A stretch of DNA of 64,000 nucleotides from Gloeophyllum trabeum ATCC 11539. Its lineage: Eukaryota > Basidiomycota > Agaricomycetes > Gloeophyllales > Gloeophyllaceae. The position numbers and the translations under genes were made by a program. Location of the stretch: positions 3,013,089 through 3,077,088 of the forward strand of contig NW_006920411.1 in assembly GCF_000344685.1 (NCBI RefSeq), read 5' to 3'. Below the pieces are notes generated by a model that saw only the letters and a program-made list of their open reading frames with translations, was not told the origin of the DNA and made no database searches. This document shows, piece by piece, positions 44,209 through 56,384 of the stretch (positions are counted from its first letter, which is position 1; every line of letters starts with the position of its first letter).

Positions 44209-46664
44209 TCAGATCCGACGAGATATTGCAACTGATAGAACTGCGAAAGCTGTGCATATCATCATGCTGGGCCAGAACACATCGGTTGACCAACTGAAAT
44301 CACGGGAGTGGTCTCCGTCTTCAGTCAATGCGGTTTTAAAATTCATTCTATTGAGTCATCACAGAAGCACTTACTGCGGTTATCTCTTCCACGCATGTTA
44401 ATCACTTGGAAGATATCTTGCATCTGCACCTCGCGGTTTGTGCGACGTGCTGCAGCCGACGAAATCTTAACGATAGTCTTGATGTCGCGACCGGTCAGGG
44501 GAAGCTGACTCAACTCCACCACGTGTCTTTCAATGGACTCCAGCGGAATGTCAGCTTTCGTCAGGAACACAGTCCATAGATTGGCTCGCGCTGTCGCATC
44601 TGGCTGAGTATAGGAGAGCGAAACATGGACGCGAGACATCATAGCTTCATCAAACACAGAGGCACGACTTGTAGTGAAGAAGAGGATGCCAGGACAATAT
44701 CTGCAGAGCGTATTATCAGTGGTAGTACATAGGGCTCAAAAAGACGCAAACGCACTCGAGTTGTCGCAAGAACACAGCCACAGTAGCATTACGCTCTACG
44801 TCATCGTTCGAGTCTCGCTTCTCCAGGAAGATATCCGCTTCATCTATGACCACTATTGCTTTCCATCGATACGCGAGTACGAAAATCTCTCTCAGATTCT
44901 GGTCCAATGCATATGGTTCGGTTCCCAGGTTACTGGTACCAACAATATAGAGCGGGCTTTCGGTGACTGTAAGGAATCATTATCACTTTTTTGAAGACAG
45001 AGGTTGCACAACACTCTGACCTTCACTTGTTGCCTCAGCAGTCAATGTTTTGCCCACACCCGGGGGACCTATAGTGAATTGACCGCATCATCAATCCAGA
45101 TTTGGAGAGTGTAATACGATACGTTATAAGACTCGACCTACCATGCAAGTTGACAACGAGACCAAGTCCCTTCCCTTGGACGAAGTCATCAAACGAGCCT
45201 CTTCTGCGGGATGACAATGCACGTGATTCAACGAGAGACTTCAAGAGCGCCTTCTCTTCGTTTGGCAAGGTGAGATGCCTGAACATCTCTTTCTTCCATT
45301 GTATCATCTCGATTTCTTCGACTTTGAATATCACTTTAATAAAATAGAGAATGTTAAGGAACTGTTTTGAGAGGAGGATCTCAATGACATACACCATGTT
45401 AGGTCAGAGAGACAAAATCCGTATGCAACAGCGGGCATCAAGAGAAGCTCTCCATCCTCGAGAAACTTCCTGGAATCTGCACTAGGGGGATTGCCGTCGA
45501 GGTCTGTCTTCAACCTAGGAGCATCCATGAAGTGGTGTGTGTAGTACATGTCTAAAGTGGTGTCAGCGGAGCCTTGCGAACAAGAGACGATGATTAAGTT
45601 CGCTGCAGACGAAAGTAAGACGCACCCCGATCAAGAACAATTTGCGATCTGACCTGCACCAGCACATATTATCAATGGATCAGAATATTAGTTATGTTGT
45701 GTTCTTACCGAGACTGTCTTGTACTGATACGTGTAAGCGGTACCGTGGTAGGTTCGATGGCAGATCTCTGCAGCTACCTGTTTGTACGCCCTGCCTCGAG
45801 CAACCAGTTCAGTGTGATATAGAGAAGATTTTCCGTCGCTGTCAATAGGCCACAAAGGAAGGTCTGTTATCTTCCTGATCCCTGAGAAGTAGTAGACACT
45901 CAGTTCTCTTCTTGTAAAGCCTGGGATTCCTCCTACGATGTCGACGTATTCAACAATAATCTGCCAATAATCCAGGCAAAAGTCGTCAAGATGCCGTGAT
46001 AAAGAGACGAGTCGAACAGCACAGCGCTCATGGGTAATAGGGCAGTCTGTCAGGAAGATGAACCCCGGTATCAAAACTCCCCAGAGTAAGTCGAATTCGA
46101 TGGAGCCCTCTTGCGTCAGCATATCTATCTTGCCCAGAATGTCTTCATATTCTCGGCTCAGGAAATCAACAAAATGCTGCGTCTCCCTGATAATGTAGTG
46201 GTCCTTCCCGGTGCGAGGTCCCCTTCGAAGCTCCTCTAAGTACTGCTTGAAAGCGGGGATGAGGGCAAGGATGTCCTCCAGGGGGAGCTAGAAGAGATTA
46301 GACTTGCTCGACAACCAGAGACACCACTCACTTTCAGGGGCACTTCATCCCAAGCAACATCATGACGACCAACCATTATATATTTGGCGGCGGCAATGAA
46401 GTTCGAACTACGAACGATGATATACCGTGTGATAGTGAGGTGGCCGTCCTGAATACCATACCCCCTCACTATTGAGAAAGCATAGTCTGGATGGGAAACC
46501 GTGCGAAATGTTTCCGCAGTGTTGAAAGGCTCTTCCGTGACCGCACAGTCCTTGTATATTCCGTCGGCAGTGTCCCACTTACGATGGAAACGGCAATGTT
46601 CAATAATGAGGGGAATGTCCTCAGGGTGGTCGTTGGTGCCTTCCACGCACTCGCTGCTCTTCAT
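44209..46664 (-). CDS. AAA ATPase with DUF7025-like N-terminus and C-terminal anchor (copy 1)
   Basis: Nine exons, 661 residues. Introns (plus strand): 44319-44374, 44701-44755, 44967-45020, 45069-45141, 45334-45392, 45552-45625, 45654-45708 and 46288-46331. The N-terminal half is a fungal DUF7025-type domain (EFDLLWGVLIPGFIF, DLPLWPID). The AAA module has Walker A GPPGVGKTLTAEATSE, Walker B IVVIDEADIFLEKR and DEAMMSRV with the likely arginine finger. The sensor-1 position reads FFTTSR, so the usual Asn is Ser. The last exon ends in WPSMMICTAFAVLSVAISRR, a hydrophobic stretch closed by Arg, suggesting a tail anchor. It is the divergent paralogue of 48133-50601, with matching intron positions including a 28 nt exon. 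Substrate unknown. An upstream exon before MKSSECVEG is possible. Confidence 0.85.
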
Positions 46665-48132
46665 ACTGTAGGTATTAAAGAAATGAACCAAAGGGCTAGG
46701 AGATATTAGGATGAGAGGGACTGGCTGAAAGCGGATAGTAAATAGCTGCTCCACCAAGGGCGGAGCTTTAGAACCCCCGTTGGACGACCGCGACTACTAG
46801 GCCCTTCGGGATTACACGATGGGAAGGTCAGAAGCCCAAGTCCTTCTGGAATTGACTTCCAGTAATCTCACCGTTTGGCGCTCCAGAAACGGAGAATAAA
46901 TTGACGACATGCACCCGCATTCAGCACGATAAGACCACGCGTTCTGCTTTGGAACGATCTAAACCTTGATAGTTCAGGACCCTCGGTAGAGCCCCAACGG
47001 ATCGGTAGAGTTACACGGACGTCGGTGGTCTAGTAGCCTGGAGCCGGTCTGTCGTTAAGCGCGGATCGCCACGAGTAGCATTCTTACCCCAGTTGTGGTC
47101 AGGCTTCATGCAGGGCAGATTTCTAAGTCTGGTGAATGTAAACTTGGTATACCCCACTTGCAAAACTCGTGTTCAGACTCGAAACCGGTGTCCTCATCAT
47201 GACCCAAATGTGGCACTAGGAACGTACAATGATCAAGAACAAAGAGAATCATTGACATCATATAGACTTAACGATGTAGCATGGGCAACGAGATAACAAG
47301 AGCAAAACGAGAACTTGGTGCCCCACGGGCCACGGGCGTCCATTGGGGATCGCAAGCGCTCGCGATCAGTCGCGACCGGACATCTCGAGAATTATACGAT
47401 ATTCATATCCAGCGCTAAGTGAGCGCTAAGTGATGACACGCAATACTGCATGATACGGTGATGACTCGGGGACAGGACAACTGTGGGAGTTCATGCAAAA
47501 ATGTTGGTCAAAAGGATAAACAGCCAATCAGAAACCGGCTATTCTAAGTGAGTAAATGTAATATGATTCGATTTTCTCACGGCAACAATGGTGTAACTCC
47601 CGGGACTGGAATGTTAAGCTCCGAGTGATATGCGATTGGTTGGCCATTAAGGAGGGAAAATAGGCTTCAAATCATCCTTCCAAGTCTTTCGAACCGTGAT
47701 CAGGCGCCGTATGTCCTCAATTCTTTGGAAATGCCAGTGATTCGTAGAATGGACTGAATATATCGCTGATCACAATCCGTCACCAGAAGTAGCTCATGCG
47801 ACATCGAATCTGTTGTATCATCCCGGTTCCAGCCATTTGTCTAATGTAATAGTAGTCCGCACTTCTGCCCATGGGACTTCTCCTGTCATCGGTATGCACG
47901 AGTCCGAGCGAGGTATGGTAGGCAATGGTATTTACGCCGACAGGGACACTCAAATCTCCACTCAACAAGTGATCCTTGGTGGGAGCCGCGCCTATCTCCA
48001 TGCATGAGGTGTTCCTGATCGCAACCCAGCCCACTGTCATTATACTATTACAGACATCTCTGCGAGTGTCGCTGGTATAAAAGGCAACGCGAGGAGTCTC
48101 CCGAAAGAATTATCTCGGGTTTCAGGTGCTTC
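46665..48132. other. Divergent intergenic region between AAA paralogues
   Basis: 1.47 kb between the two start codons. No gene supported. A strong TATA box serves the right-hand gene. Confidence 0.5.
48076..48083 (+). promoter_or_regulatory. TATA box of the right-hand AAA gene
   Basis: TATAAAAG, 57 bp upstream of the ATG at 48133; a full consensus match in the expected position. Confidence 0.6.
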
Positions 48133-50601
48133 ATGGCTCCCAGCGACAGTCATACCCTTTCTTCTCGCTCTCCGTCTCAGCGACAGGACTCCGATATGGG
48201 TGGACTGGACTTGCGTCCCCAGCTTCAGGTTGGCAGAATCAAGATGATTTGGGAAAAGGAGAAGGGAGAATACGTGCCTAAGCCTGACGACCTGGGATCA
48301 AAACCTGATGAAGATGCTGAAGAGAAGATAGACCCTACCTGCCCGATATCCGTTGTTCGGAAATTTCATGACTACAACAGTGTCCATGTGATGCTACATG
48401 TCTCTTCAGTTCCGTTCATCACTGCTGCCCAAGAGGTTATGAAAAGCAGAAGTGACATTAACTGGAAGAGCCGGATTGTGAAAGTGAGTTGTCGTATTCA
48501 TACTAGGGAAAATGGTCTAAGTGAATGCCAAGTTTGAACCCGAGGAATTACTTGCATTTCTCCCTCAATTTCAAGCTCACTTGACAAAACTGAAGGAGGT
48601 TCTCGGAGCATGCACCATCCAAGATAGTGAAAGATGTGTCGCTAAGTTTCACCTGGAGTTCATTCTCGGATTTCTGGAAAGTGAATACAGAGAATGGCTA
48701 ACCGAACTCCGCACCCACCTGGAGACACGAGAAATCACATTCGATTTGCTATGGGGTATGATGATTCCTGGTACACTTCTTTTTTGGCCATGTTCAACAA
48801 CAAAAGATGAGGTGGTTGTCCGTCTGGTCTCCCTCGAGCTAGAAATCCCCACTGGTCATGACAAGGATGAAGTGAAGCATTGGACACTCAGATGCGAGTC
48901 CACTGATGTTGATGAATGCAAAGGTGGTATGGTCTATCACAAAGTCGAAATCCCACTTTTCCATGGACCCAAAGGGATCAACCGGCTGGAGATATATCCT
49001 ATCACATTTTATGGCTCAGATGGAGAGATTACACAGCTGAGGCATCGGTTGCAGAAGCGAGGGGAATATTACACCAAATTAGTCAGTGATGGTTGGTGCC
49101 ACAAATCATATCATGGGATCGCTTTTGCAGGGCACGATGGCAAGGTATCGGTGAGTGCATTTGTAGACGCTCGATAATTCCTTCTCTCACCTCTCATGTC
49201 CTAGGTTAACTCGCGCATAATAATTGATCGTGGTGAGCACCTTACTCTGCGCTTGCACATATGTAGCTGAACAATTGACGACCTGGGTATAGCCATGTTT
49301 GAAGAATATTCTTACCCCGAGCCGTCGAGTCTTGACGTGGATCTCGAAGGCAAACGACGTGGATCAGATTCGAGGCCACCTGAGGAGGAGATTGAATATA
49401 TCATGATGCCTGCTGTAGCATTCGGTTACTCCCTCACCGAGAGGGAGTGGTGTATGTACCACATTCTTCCTTATGAATGATGTACCAACCTGCAGAATAG
49501 TGCGGTTCCAAGTCAAAGACATCAAACCTATTGAATGGTCCCCGGAAATATTCAAGGAACTGGAGTTCCATGACCAAGGAAAGGATTTCCTCAAATCACT
49601 GATTGAGTCACATACCAAGGAGGGCCAGAAAACATTCGATGACTTTGTGCCCGGGAAGGGCCAAGGGTTGATATTCAACCTCCACGGTGAGTGATGTCTT
49701 AGCAATATCCTGCTGAGCTGACTGTGGACTGCAGGTCCACCGGGAGTGGGAAAGACCTTAACCGCAGAGGCAACCAGTGAAGGTATGTCTGTCTCAGAAC
49801 TATCTAGCTGCTTCAAAGTGAGGCTAATGCTATGGCCTTACAGTTACCGGAAGCCCGCTGTATATCATGGGGGTCGGCGACCTAGGTGCAGAGCTGGAAG
49901 CCCTTGAGAAAAACCTCAGAAAGGTCTTTGCACTTGCCTATCGGTGGAAAGCGGTGGTCCTCATTGATGAAGCGGACGTCTTCCTCGAGAAGCGTGGCTT
50001 GCATGGGATAGAGCGCAATGCGATGGTAGCTGTTCTATTACGACAAATTGAGTGCGTTTTCGTCTTCTTGTATCTAGTCTCTCATGGTAACAAGGGTCTG
50101 ATGCTTCAGGTACTACCCTGGCATTCTCTTCTTGACAACCAACCGCATCAAAGTGTTTGATGAAGCAATGATGTCACGTATTCACCTTTCATTTTACTAC
50201 CCACAGCTTGACGTGGATGCACGGGCAAGATTATGGAAGGCATTCCTGAGCAGAACGAACCTGCGCATCTTGGAGGAGCAATCCCTTGTGTGGTTGAGTA
50301 AACTTCCTCTCAATGGCCGTGAGATCAAGAACATCGTCAAGCTGTCCTCTGCTGTTGCGGAGTATAATAACCACACATTATCTTTCGAAGATATCCGTGG
50401 AGTGGTGGAACTTCGAGGAGAAGATCTCGGTAAGTCTCTGGTAGTCCAAGAGTCATTATGCCGGTACGTCTTAATTGGCGGCCCCTTACAGATTACCAGC
50501 TGCTTCCGAGCTATGAGTCAAGTCACCTATCAGCTGCATTTTACTCTGGTTTTATCCTCTGCGCATCAATCCTGGCCTTCTCGCTTGTCCGCCGCCAATG
50601 A
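48133..50601 (+). CDS. AAA ATPase with DUF7025-like N-terminus and C-terminal anchor (copy 2)
   Basis: Nine exons, 675 residues. Introns: 48484-48532, 49151-49204, 49233-49292, 49452-49500, 49687-49734, 49783-49843, 50052-50109 and 50430-50491. The N-terminus is disordered and Ser-rich; the DUF7025-type region includes ITFDLLWGMMIPGTLLFW and KVEIPLFHGPKG. The AAA core is complete: GPPGVGKTLTAEATSE, VVLIDEADVFLEKR, sensor-1 FLTTNR and DEAMMSRIH. After the last splice the protein ends SAAFYSGFILCASILAFSLV then RRQ, a single hydrophobic helix with a short basic end, as in tail-anchored proteins. All eight introns match those of the minus-strand paralogue in position and phase. Such AAA proteins are multiplied in mushroom genomes, and their clients are unknown. 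Confidence 0.87.
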
Positions 50602-53020
50602 TGGCTGGCAGATAGAAATGGAGGTTAGCGAATATGCTTGACCTACTTACGCCAGACTAGATTTCTATCCTATTATAATTATCTTGGCAAAATGTCTACC
50701 GTGATCTTGAAATTTCAGCTAAAGTCTTACTATGGATAGCAAGACTCTGGTTGTGGTTACAATCATGCTCTGCGGGCGCCAGGCGGACGAGTAACTGAGG
50801 AATATGCACCGCACATCCCCGAAGGATGTCTATGAAGGGACACACACAGACTCAGTGACGGAAGCAAACAGTCTCCATAGATCACTCATCATTTCACCAC
50901 GATTTCCTGATTTCAGGTACTTGGGCACCACTGCCACACCAGAGCCTTTTATACCCTTAGGTAACCAGAGCACCCTGACCATAAAAGTGAATTCATAAAT
51001 TGTTGAATAAATATGGTGTAAGTGAGTGCTACGCAACCTATCCACACAGCTCGACCCACCATTGCCACCACCGCTGGAAGATACGGAGGGAGCGAGGTAA
51101 CCTGTCACACAATGGTATGATTCAGCACGTCCTTATATGATAGAGTGATGACCGGAAATCCAAAGAGCATAGTAGTACAAGAACATGTTTGAAGATCCAA
51201 TTCTCCTCGCACTCCGTGTTACTGTTTACAGTATGTCAGAACTTCTACGGCGACGGCAGAGACATGAGTGAGAGTGTCCTTGACAACTGTAAGGTGCCGG
51301 CTGGTCACTAGCGGTAACTGGCTATCGGCAGATATCACACCTTCACTTCCAGCTCCCCACCGGCATCGGTTCGATGGCAGCCCGGGGATTAACACCCAGG
51401 AAGTGTCGTTGATACAGGGCCCATTCCAGGAGGTGGCAGATGTTGCTCGGTGGTACTTATTCCCTGCCGTGTTCAGGTCCCTTACGGTTGGTTGGGCTAG
51501 TGTGGGGGAGGTGGCATAGATACCTAGAACTTGAGCTCAGAGTATGTGAACCCGGAGAGTGGAGGGATCCTGTCACCGAAGTATGATTAATCATTCTCCT
51601 GTTTGCACTGTCACGGAAATTGGTGTCCGAATCCTGGCATTGCCCGACAGGCCAATTCACAGCAGAGCGGCTGGTGTGAAGCACCACAAGCAGTAATCAT
51701 TGAATCTGCCTAACATGTGAGAACAGTTAAGCATGTACAACTATTAGTAGAGACTAAAGGGTCCTGATGCGAACGATCGTTTATTCTCCTGACCGATTGC
51801 CTGGCGATGTAAGCAAGGCGCGGGAGGACAGTGAGCAAGCAACACTGAGCGATATGAGCGACTCTCGGCCCACAAAGGGACTGCAGCGGTAGGGGGAGAG
51901 ACCTAAGGAGAACTTGGAGGGCACAGATATTCCCTCTCATTCGCGAGTCGCAGCTCAACGCTCATACTACGGGCTATCAGACTCTGGTGGAGACGAGAGG
52001 ATAGAGCGGAGGCAGAAGCGAGAAGGGACAGGCCTATCTCGAGAATCACATAGGATGGAGATCCACGATGAGGGCCGCTAAAGTTGTGGCATAAATTGGC
52101 GAAGCTCATTTACTCGGCTCCGGCCATCTTCGCCGCTGTCAGGCCTCTTCAATGTACCCGAGGCTTCTGCATGGACCGCCGTATCATCCACCAATGGCAG
52201 CTGCCAGCTGCGTCTCAAATAAAGCCCAAGCAGTTGGGTCAGAGGAGAGGATACATATATATTAGCCCTGGCGCCTCCAGCACGTGGGCGCTAAACCACA
52301 ACCCTAATGGCAATGTGCAGCAAACAGAAACGTTCTAGTCTCCCGAAGTCAGACCGTATTGCCTCCCTTGTAAGGCAGGTGGAGGGCGGTCGACATATAA
52401 CGAAACGTTCCCACTCACGGATGATCCGCGTGCCTGTACAAGTTCTACTAGCTGTTCAACTCTGCCGTTCATCTTAGCTATCAACATTGTTTCTGCTCCC
52501 AATGGAGCTAGTACGTCTCCAGAATGTCTGCACGACTCGGAGATGCCAGTAGTGCGGGATACCGGGTATTCTGCCTGCGGCTCGTCGTCCCGTCTACTAC
52601 ACAGTTGGCTCGGCTCGGACACCAATACAAACCCGGTGTCTTCAAGCCCTATACACTTCATTCTATCGATCCGGCTGCAAGTGGGGAGGTACTTCTCCAC
52701 TCCCTCACAGAGAATAAGACGTTTAGCGCTCAGCGCAGTCATGGAACGGTGAGCATATTAACGACCGTTGTTTCGTTTCCCGGAGTGTCAGAGGAGATGC
52801 GGCATTAAGGGTAACGAGCACGTCGGATAGACTCCAGGGTGCTGTCGTGTCAGCATTGCATGCTGCGCCTTGACCTCGACCTACGATGCAAGTTGAAATG
52901 AAATGACGCTGTGCGACAAAGTCTACTCAGTGAAAGTTTGCTGAAGAACGACGTCAGCTGCTAGCACTTGTACGTTCTTGCTACTTAAAAAAAGTTTTTT
53001 CTCATTCGTTGACATGCCGG
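50602..53020. other. Gene-poor stretch
   Basis: Only short frames, none with a recognisable motif. AT-rich segments and an ATATATATT run near 52253. No supported gene. Confidence 0.45.
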
Positions 53021-53029
53021 TCCCTGTAA

Positions 53030-53970
53030 GCTATCTGCCTCCCAGCGCTTTATCTCGTCATCAAACCGAGATCGCGTGGGGTGACAGTGGAAGTATGTCT
53101 GTTTGACTTCCTTGATGCAGCTTGGCCTCGCATGACAGAAGAGAGAAGTTACCAAGTAGACGCTCACACATTCTCACTAACGTGAAAAGGTTTTCTCTTC
53201 ATGACAGGCTTACCGATGTGAACTAAGGACCTTCCTGAGAGTCTGGCAATTGAGCTCGAAAGATGAGAGTTCCTAGTTGAAGCGCATCTAGCGCTCATAC
53301 CAATGTGACAGGTTTTTCTTGGTCCAGTTTATACATATGGCGTGGCTAACTGCTGGAGTTTTGTCTCTCCATTTAGTGAAGAATAAAAGAGTTCTGCTTT
53401 CAGGTATGCCCAGTGCCGATTAATGCGACAGGTCTCCCTTGGGCATTTGGCAAGTTTATTTCATCCAGGCTAATCACCTCCCCAGACATTGCCTAGTAAT
53501 GAAATTAAGGATGTATGGGTTGATGGTAGAGATATGTGTGTTTGAATTCATCAATGCGGCCATGCCTCGAAAACCAGAGAATAAGTTTTTCTCAGACACA
53601 TGAGCCCCGTGAGCACTGGTGGGTTCCTGTCATTTACGGAAAGTGTTCCTCGTACATTAATACCCTGTCCAGGTCGGTCCACCAACTTCCGGGCTCGGAG
53701 CTTCGTGTCGTAACCGAAGAAAGAATACATGGAGCATAGTTGAGGTCCGTCTGGCACTCATATATTACTAACACTGCCGGTTTCCTTGTTCCTTGCCTTG
53801 TGGATTGAGTAACAAATGATACGGTGCTCCCAATTTGACCAGCATGAAATTGCAATGGAATCTTGGGCATTAAAGAAGTTATGGAACAGAATTCTCTGGA
53901 GAACGGTGCTGTACTACACTGATCAATGCATGAGGCTGATAGCACTCATACGCTTTCAGCCACGCAAAGG
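53030..53970. repeat. Degenerate tandem duplication, unit about 440 bp
   Basis: The block around 53078-53150 (GTATGTCTGTTTGACTTCC, GCCTCGCATGACAGAAGAGA) matches 53518-53590 (ATATGTGTGTTTGAATTCA, GCCTCGAAAACCAGAGAATA) in the same orientation. A second pair is the AGTTGAAGCGCATCTAGCGC block near 53276 and the AGTTGAGGTCCGTCTGGCAC block near 53738. Divergence is high. A shorter word, AATGYGACAGGT, recurs near 53302 and 53429. No coding frame survives. Confidence 0.5.
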
Positions 53971-54275
53971 GTTTCTCTCATCTATCGATAGGCGTGTACA
54001 TGCACGCGAATTAACTCCTGAAGCCATTTCCCGCGACTCAAACAAAAAGTTAAGGGTTGACAGTTGTGGTACACCTGAGAAATAATGTGGATGTGACTGA
54101 CCTCCAGTATCAGTGGCGAGGAATACTCTGTACACCCAGCATCCCAAGCTGGGATGGCAAATGATCACTTAGATGGGGTTTGACTCTTACAGCAGTATGG
54201 AAGAATATTCTGAAATTATGCTCTACATGTGTCCGGACCGGTGCGATAACCTCATTATTAAGAGATGGAGCAGCA
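53971..54275. other. Non-coding spacer
   Basis: About 0.3 kb with nothing recognisable. Confidence 0.4.
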
Positions 54276-55054
54276 TCAGGTATCGTCCTGAGTTGAGTTA
54301 CTGAGTAAGTAAAGGTACGAATGCCAGCGTAAGGAGTTTACCTCGTTATTGTCACCCTCATCCTCGTCCAGTATCTCTTCTCCGTTGTCATCTAAGACAT
54401 TCCAGGGTGGCGGATAAGACTTGAGCTCGAACTCTTCGTCGGCTTTGTCTTCAAGTTCTTCCGGGCCTCTAATTTTTGAAAATAGATTCTTGAAGCGATG
54501 CACCTTCCCCACCTTCTCTAAGGTGTACAAGGGATGGAATGTGAATTTCCCATTTCCACCTGCAGTTCGCCACATCCCGTTTGTCGCGAACTCCTGCCAC
54601 TTTCCGGACACTGATCCTCCCACCTCATTTAGTGACAATCCTACAGCGGCTTCGGCACCACGACTGGCGGACTCAGTGAGCACTACAGATAGGATCAAGT
54701 GAGGTTATTATCCCGCAATTTTGTATGGTTCACTCACACAATGCGTACATAGGGCAGGCCATAAGGCTCGTGACAAGGAGCTTCCCTTCGAGTGCCTTGG
54801 CCACTTTAGAATGAAGATTGTCCTTCTTCTCGATAATCCATTCGACTGGCTTATGTAGGACAACGACCGCTCCTCGACGGTTGTCGAAAATCCATCGTCC
54901 CTTGACGGTACAGTTCGCGAATTCAGGGAGGCCTCTGGGTCGCGTCAATAATGCATGCAACACAATTCTAGCACTCGACCTGCATATTGAAGTTTGCATC
55001 CATCCTTCTGCCACCCCGGGATACCACCACCAGATTGTCTTCAGGCGAGCATTG
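54276..55054 (-). CDS. Hypothetical protein, 5' end unresolved
   Basis: Three visible exons (introns 54683-54737 and 54935-54979) read as one frame. Coding-like blocks: IWWWYPGVAEGWMQTSIC, GLPEFANCTVKGRWIFDN, LHKPVEWIIEKKDNLHSKVA, VSGKWQEFATNGMWRTAGGN and KFTFHPLYTLEKVGKVHRFK, with an acidic C-terminus (EEILDEDEGDNNE). The Trp- and Gly-rich middle suggests a beta-rich domain, but I cannot name a family. A further exon with HDYGPEQSSFCRPHQECKYL probably lies at about 55220-55370. The C-terminal end depends on whether a last 40-60 nt segment is spliced. Confidence 0.5.
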
Positions 55055-55379
55055 CTTCAGTGGATGATGGCTCGATACATCCAGGTCTATAAAATTGTCA
55101 TCGTAGATGTTTCCCTCTGACTGAAATATTCCTGTCTCTTTGTTCATAGTTCCGTATTCTCCGACCTATGCGATGAAGTTCCAGCCTCTACCTATTCGCA
55201 AGCAATGGTACATACCCGTACAACGTTCCTGTTGGGGGCTAAATTCCCGTACCAGATACTTGCATTCCTGATGAGGTCTGCAAAAAGACGACTGTTCCGG
55301 TCCGTAGTCATGGTCAAAGGACAACCTATGATCAGCATAGGCGTGGGGACCTGAGGAACTTATATCCACCAGGCAAGTC

Positions 55380-56384
55380 GCGCTCTCATTTCCTACAATA
55401 ACCTTATCGATGTGCAGCCCTTCATTGGCGCTCAGTGTATCCTCTAACTGTATTGGAGCTTATCAGGGTTCTTTATAGAGTGCTATCATTGCGCGGGGGC
55501 ACGTGTATCGATAGACTCGATTAAGGGTAAGATATGTTGTAGCTGGCATATTTTGTGTGCCTCATTTAGATCTACCTGATGTATTATATCCACAGCTTAA
55601 TTCAGGATTGATGCAGAGGTCATGGAAGTTTCTCAGCCCTACTCGAAATCAGGAGATTGAAGGGTAGGCCCGATACTCCGAACCGGGGGACCCTTCCAGG
55701 TACAATTCAGTTCTCCGCTCATCTAGGTACATTCGATTGATATCTCGACCAGTTCTCACTGTCCAGCTTCCGCTGCCAACTGCCAACGGTACAGACTGAC
55801 GATTCCGAAGGCCTGGCTTCGTAATATCTCCAACTAGGCGCGCTATATTCTCTCCTTGACGATGGGTCATATGTTCTTCTTTCTTTTTATACTGCGTCTT
55901 CTGGGTGATACTGTAGAGACCGCTATACTTAGCGTGGTGTTCTCCCAAGTGAAATTCCACGGCTGCTTCGGACGGTATGTAGCGTACTATTCAGAATCCG
56001 ACGTTGAATCACCAACTGAATTCCCGCGTTTCTCGTCATTCAAACAAGCTGCTGGCCGTCTTATATCTCATCCGCTCTTGATGATGGGTTAGATGTTTTC
56101 AGTCTTCACGTTATACGGTGCTGACTGCGTTCTACGATGCTAGATCATTATATAAACATAGCATGCCCTTGCTTGCAGAGGTTATACGAGTATGTAACCC
56201 TTGTTTCTCACTTCAGTCTATACTCACTCGAATGCGTCATCAGAGGGTCTCCAGAGGTTCTAGAGGTTCCGGAGGGTGTCAGTCCTCACTCGTCACAGAA
56301 TGATGATTTCAGACTAGTTTTGACTATACTACCGTCAGTCCCCCCTATACAGTCACTCAAGCAGGACAGTTGACACGTTTCTAG
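55380..56384. other. Intergenic / unresolved 5' exons of the TPR-CHAT gene
   Basis: No supported gene body. The sequence just before 56385 ends in a pyrimidine-poor TTTCTAG acceptor, so one or more small 5' exons of the TPR-CHAT gene probably lie here. Confidence 0.35.

Noticed and set aside
47150..47230. tRNA-like B-box on the minus strand
   Set aside because: No A-box, acceptor stem or cloverleaf could be drawn.
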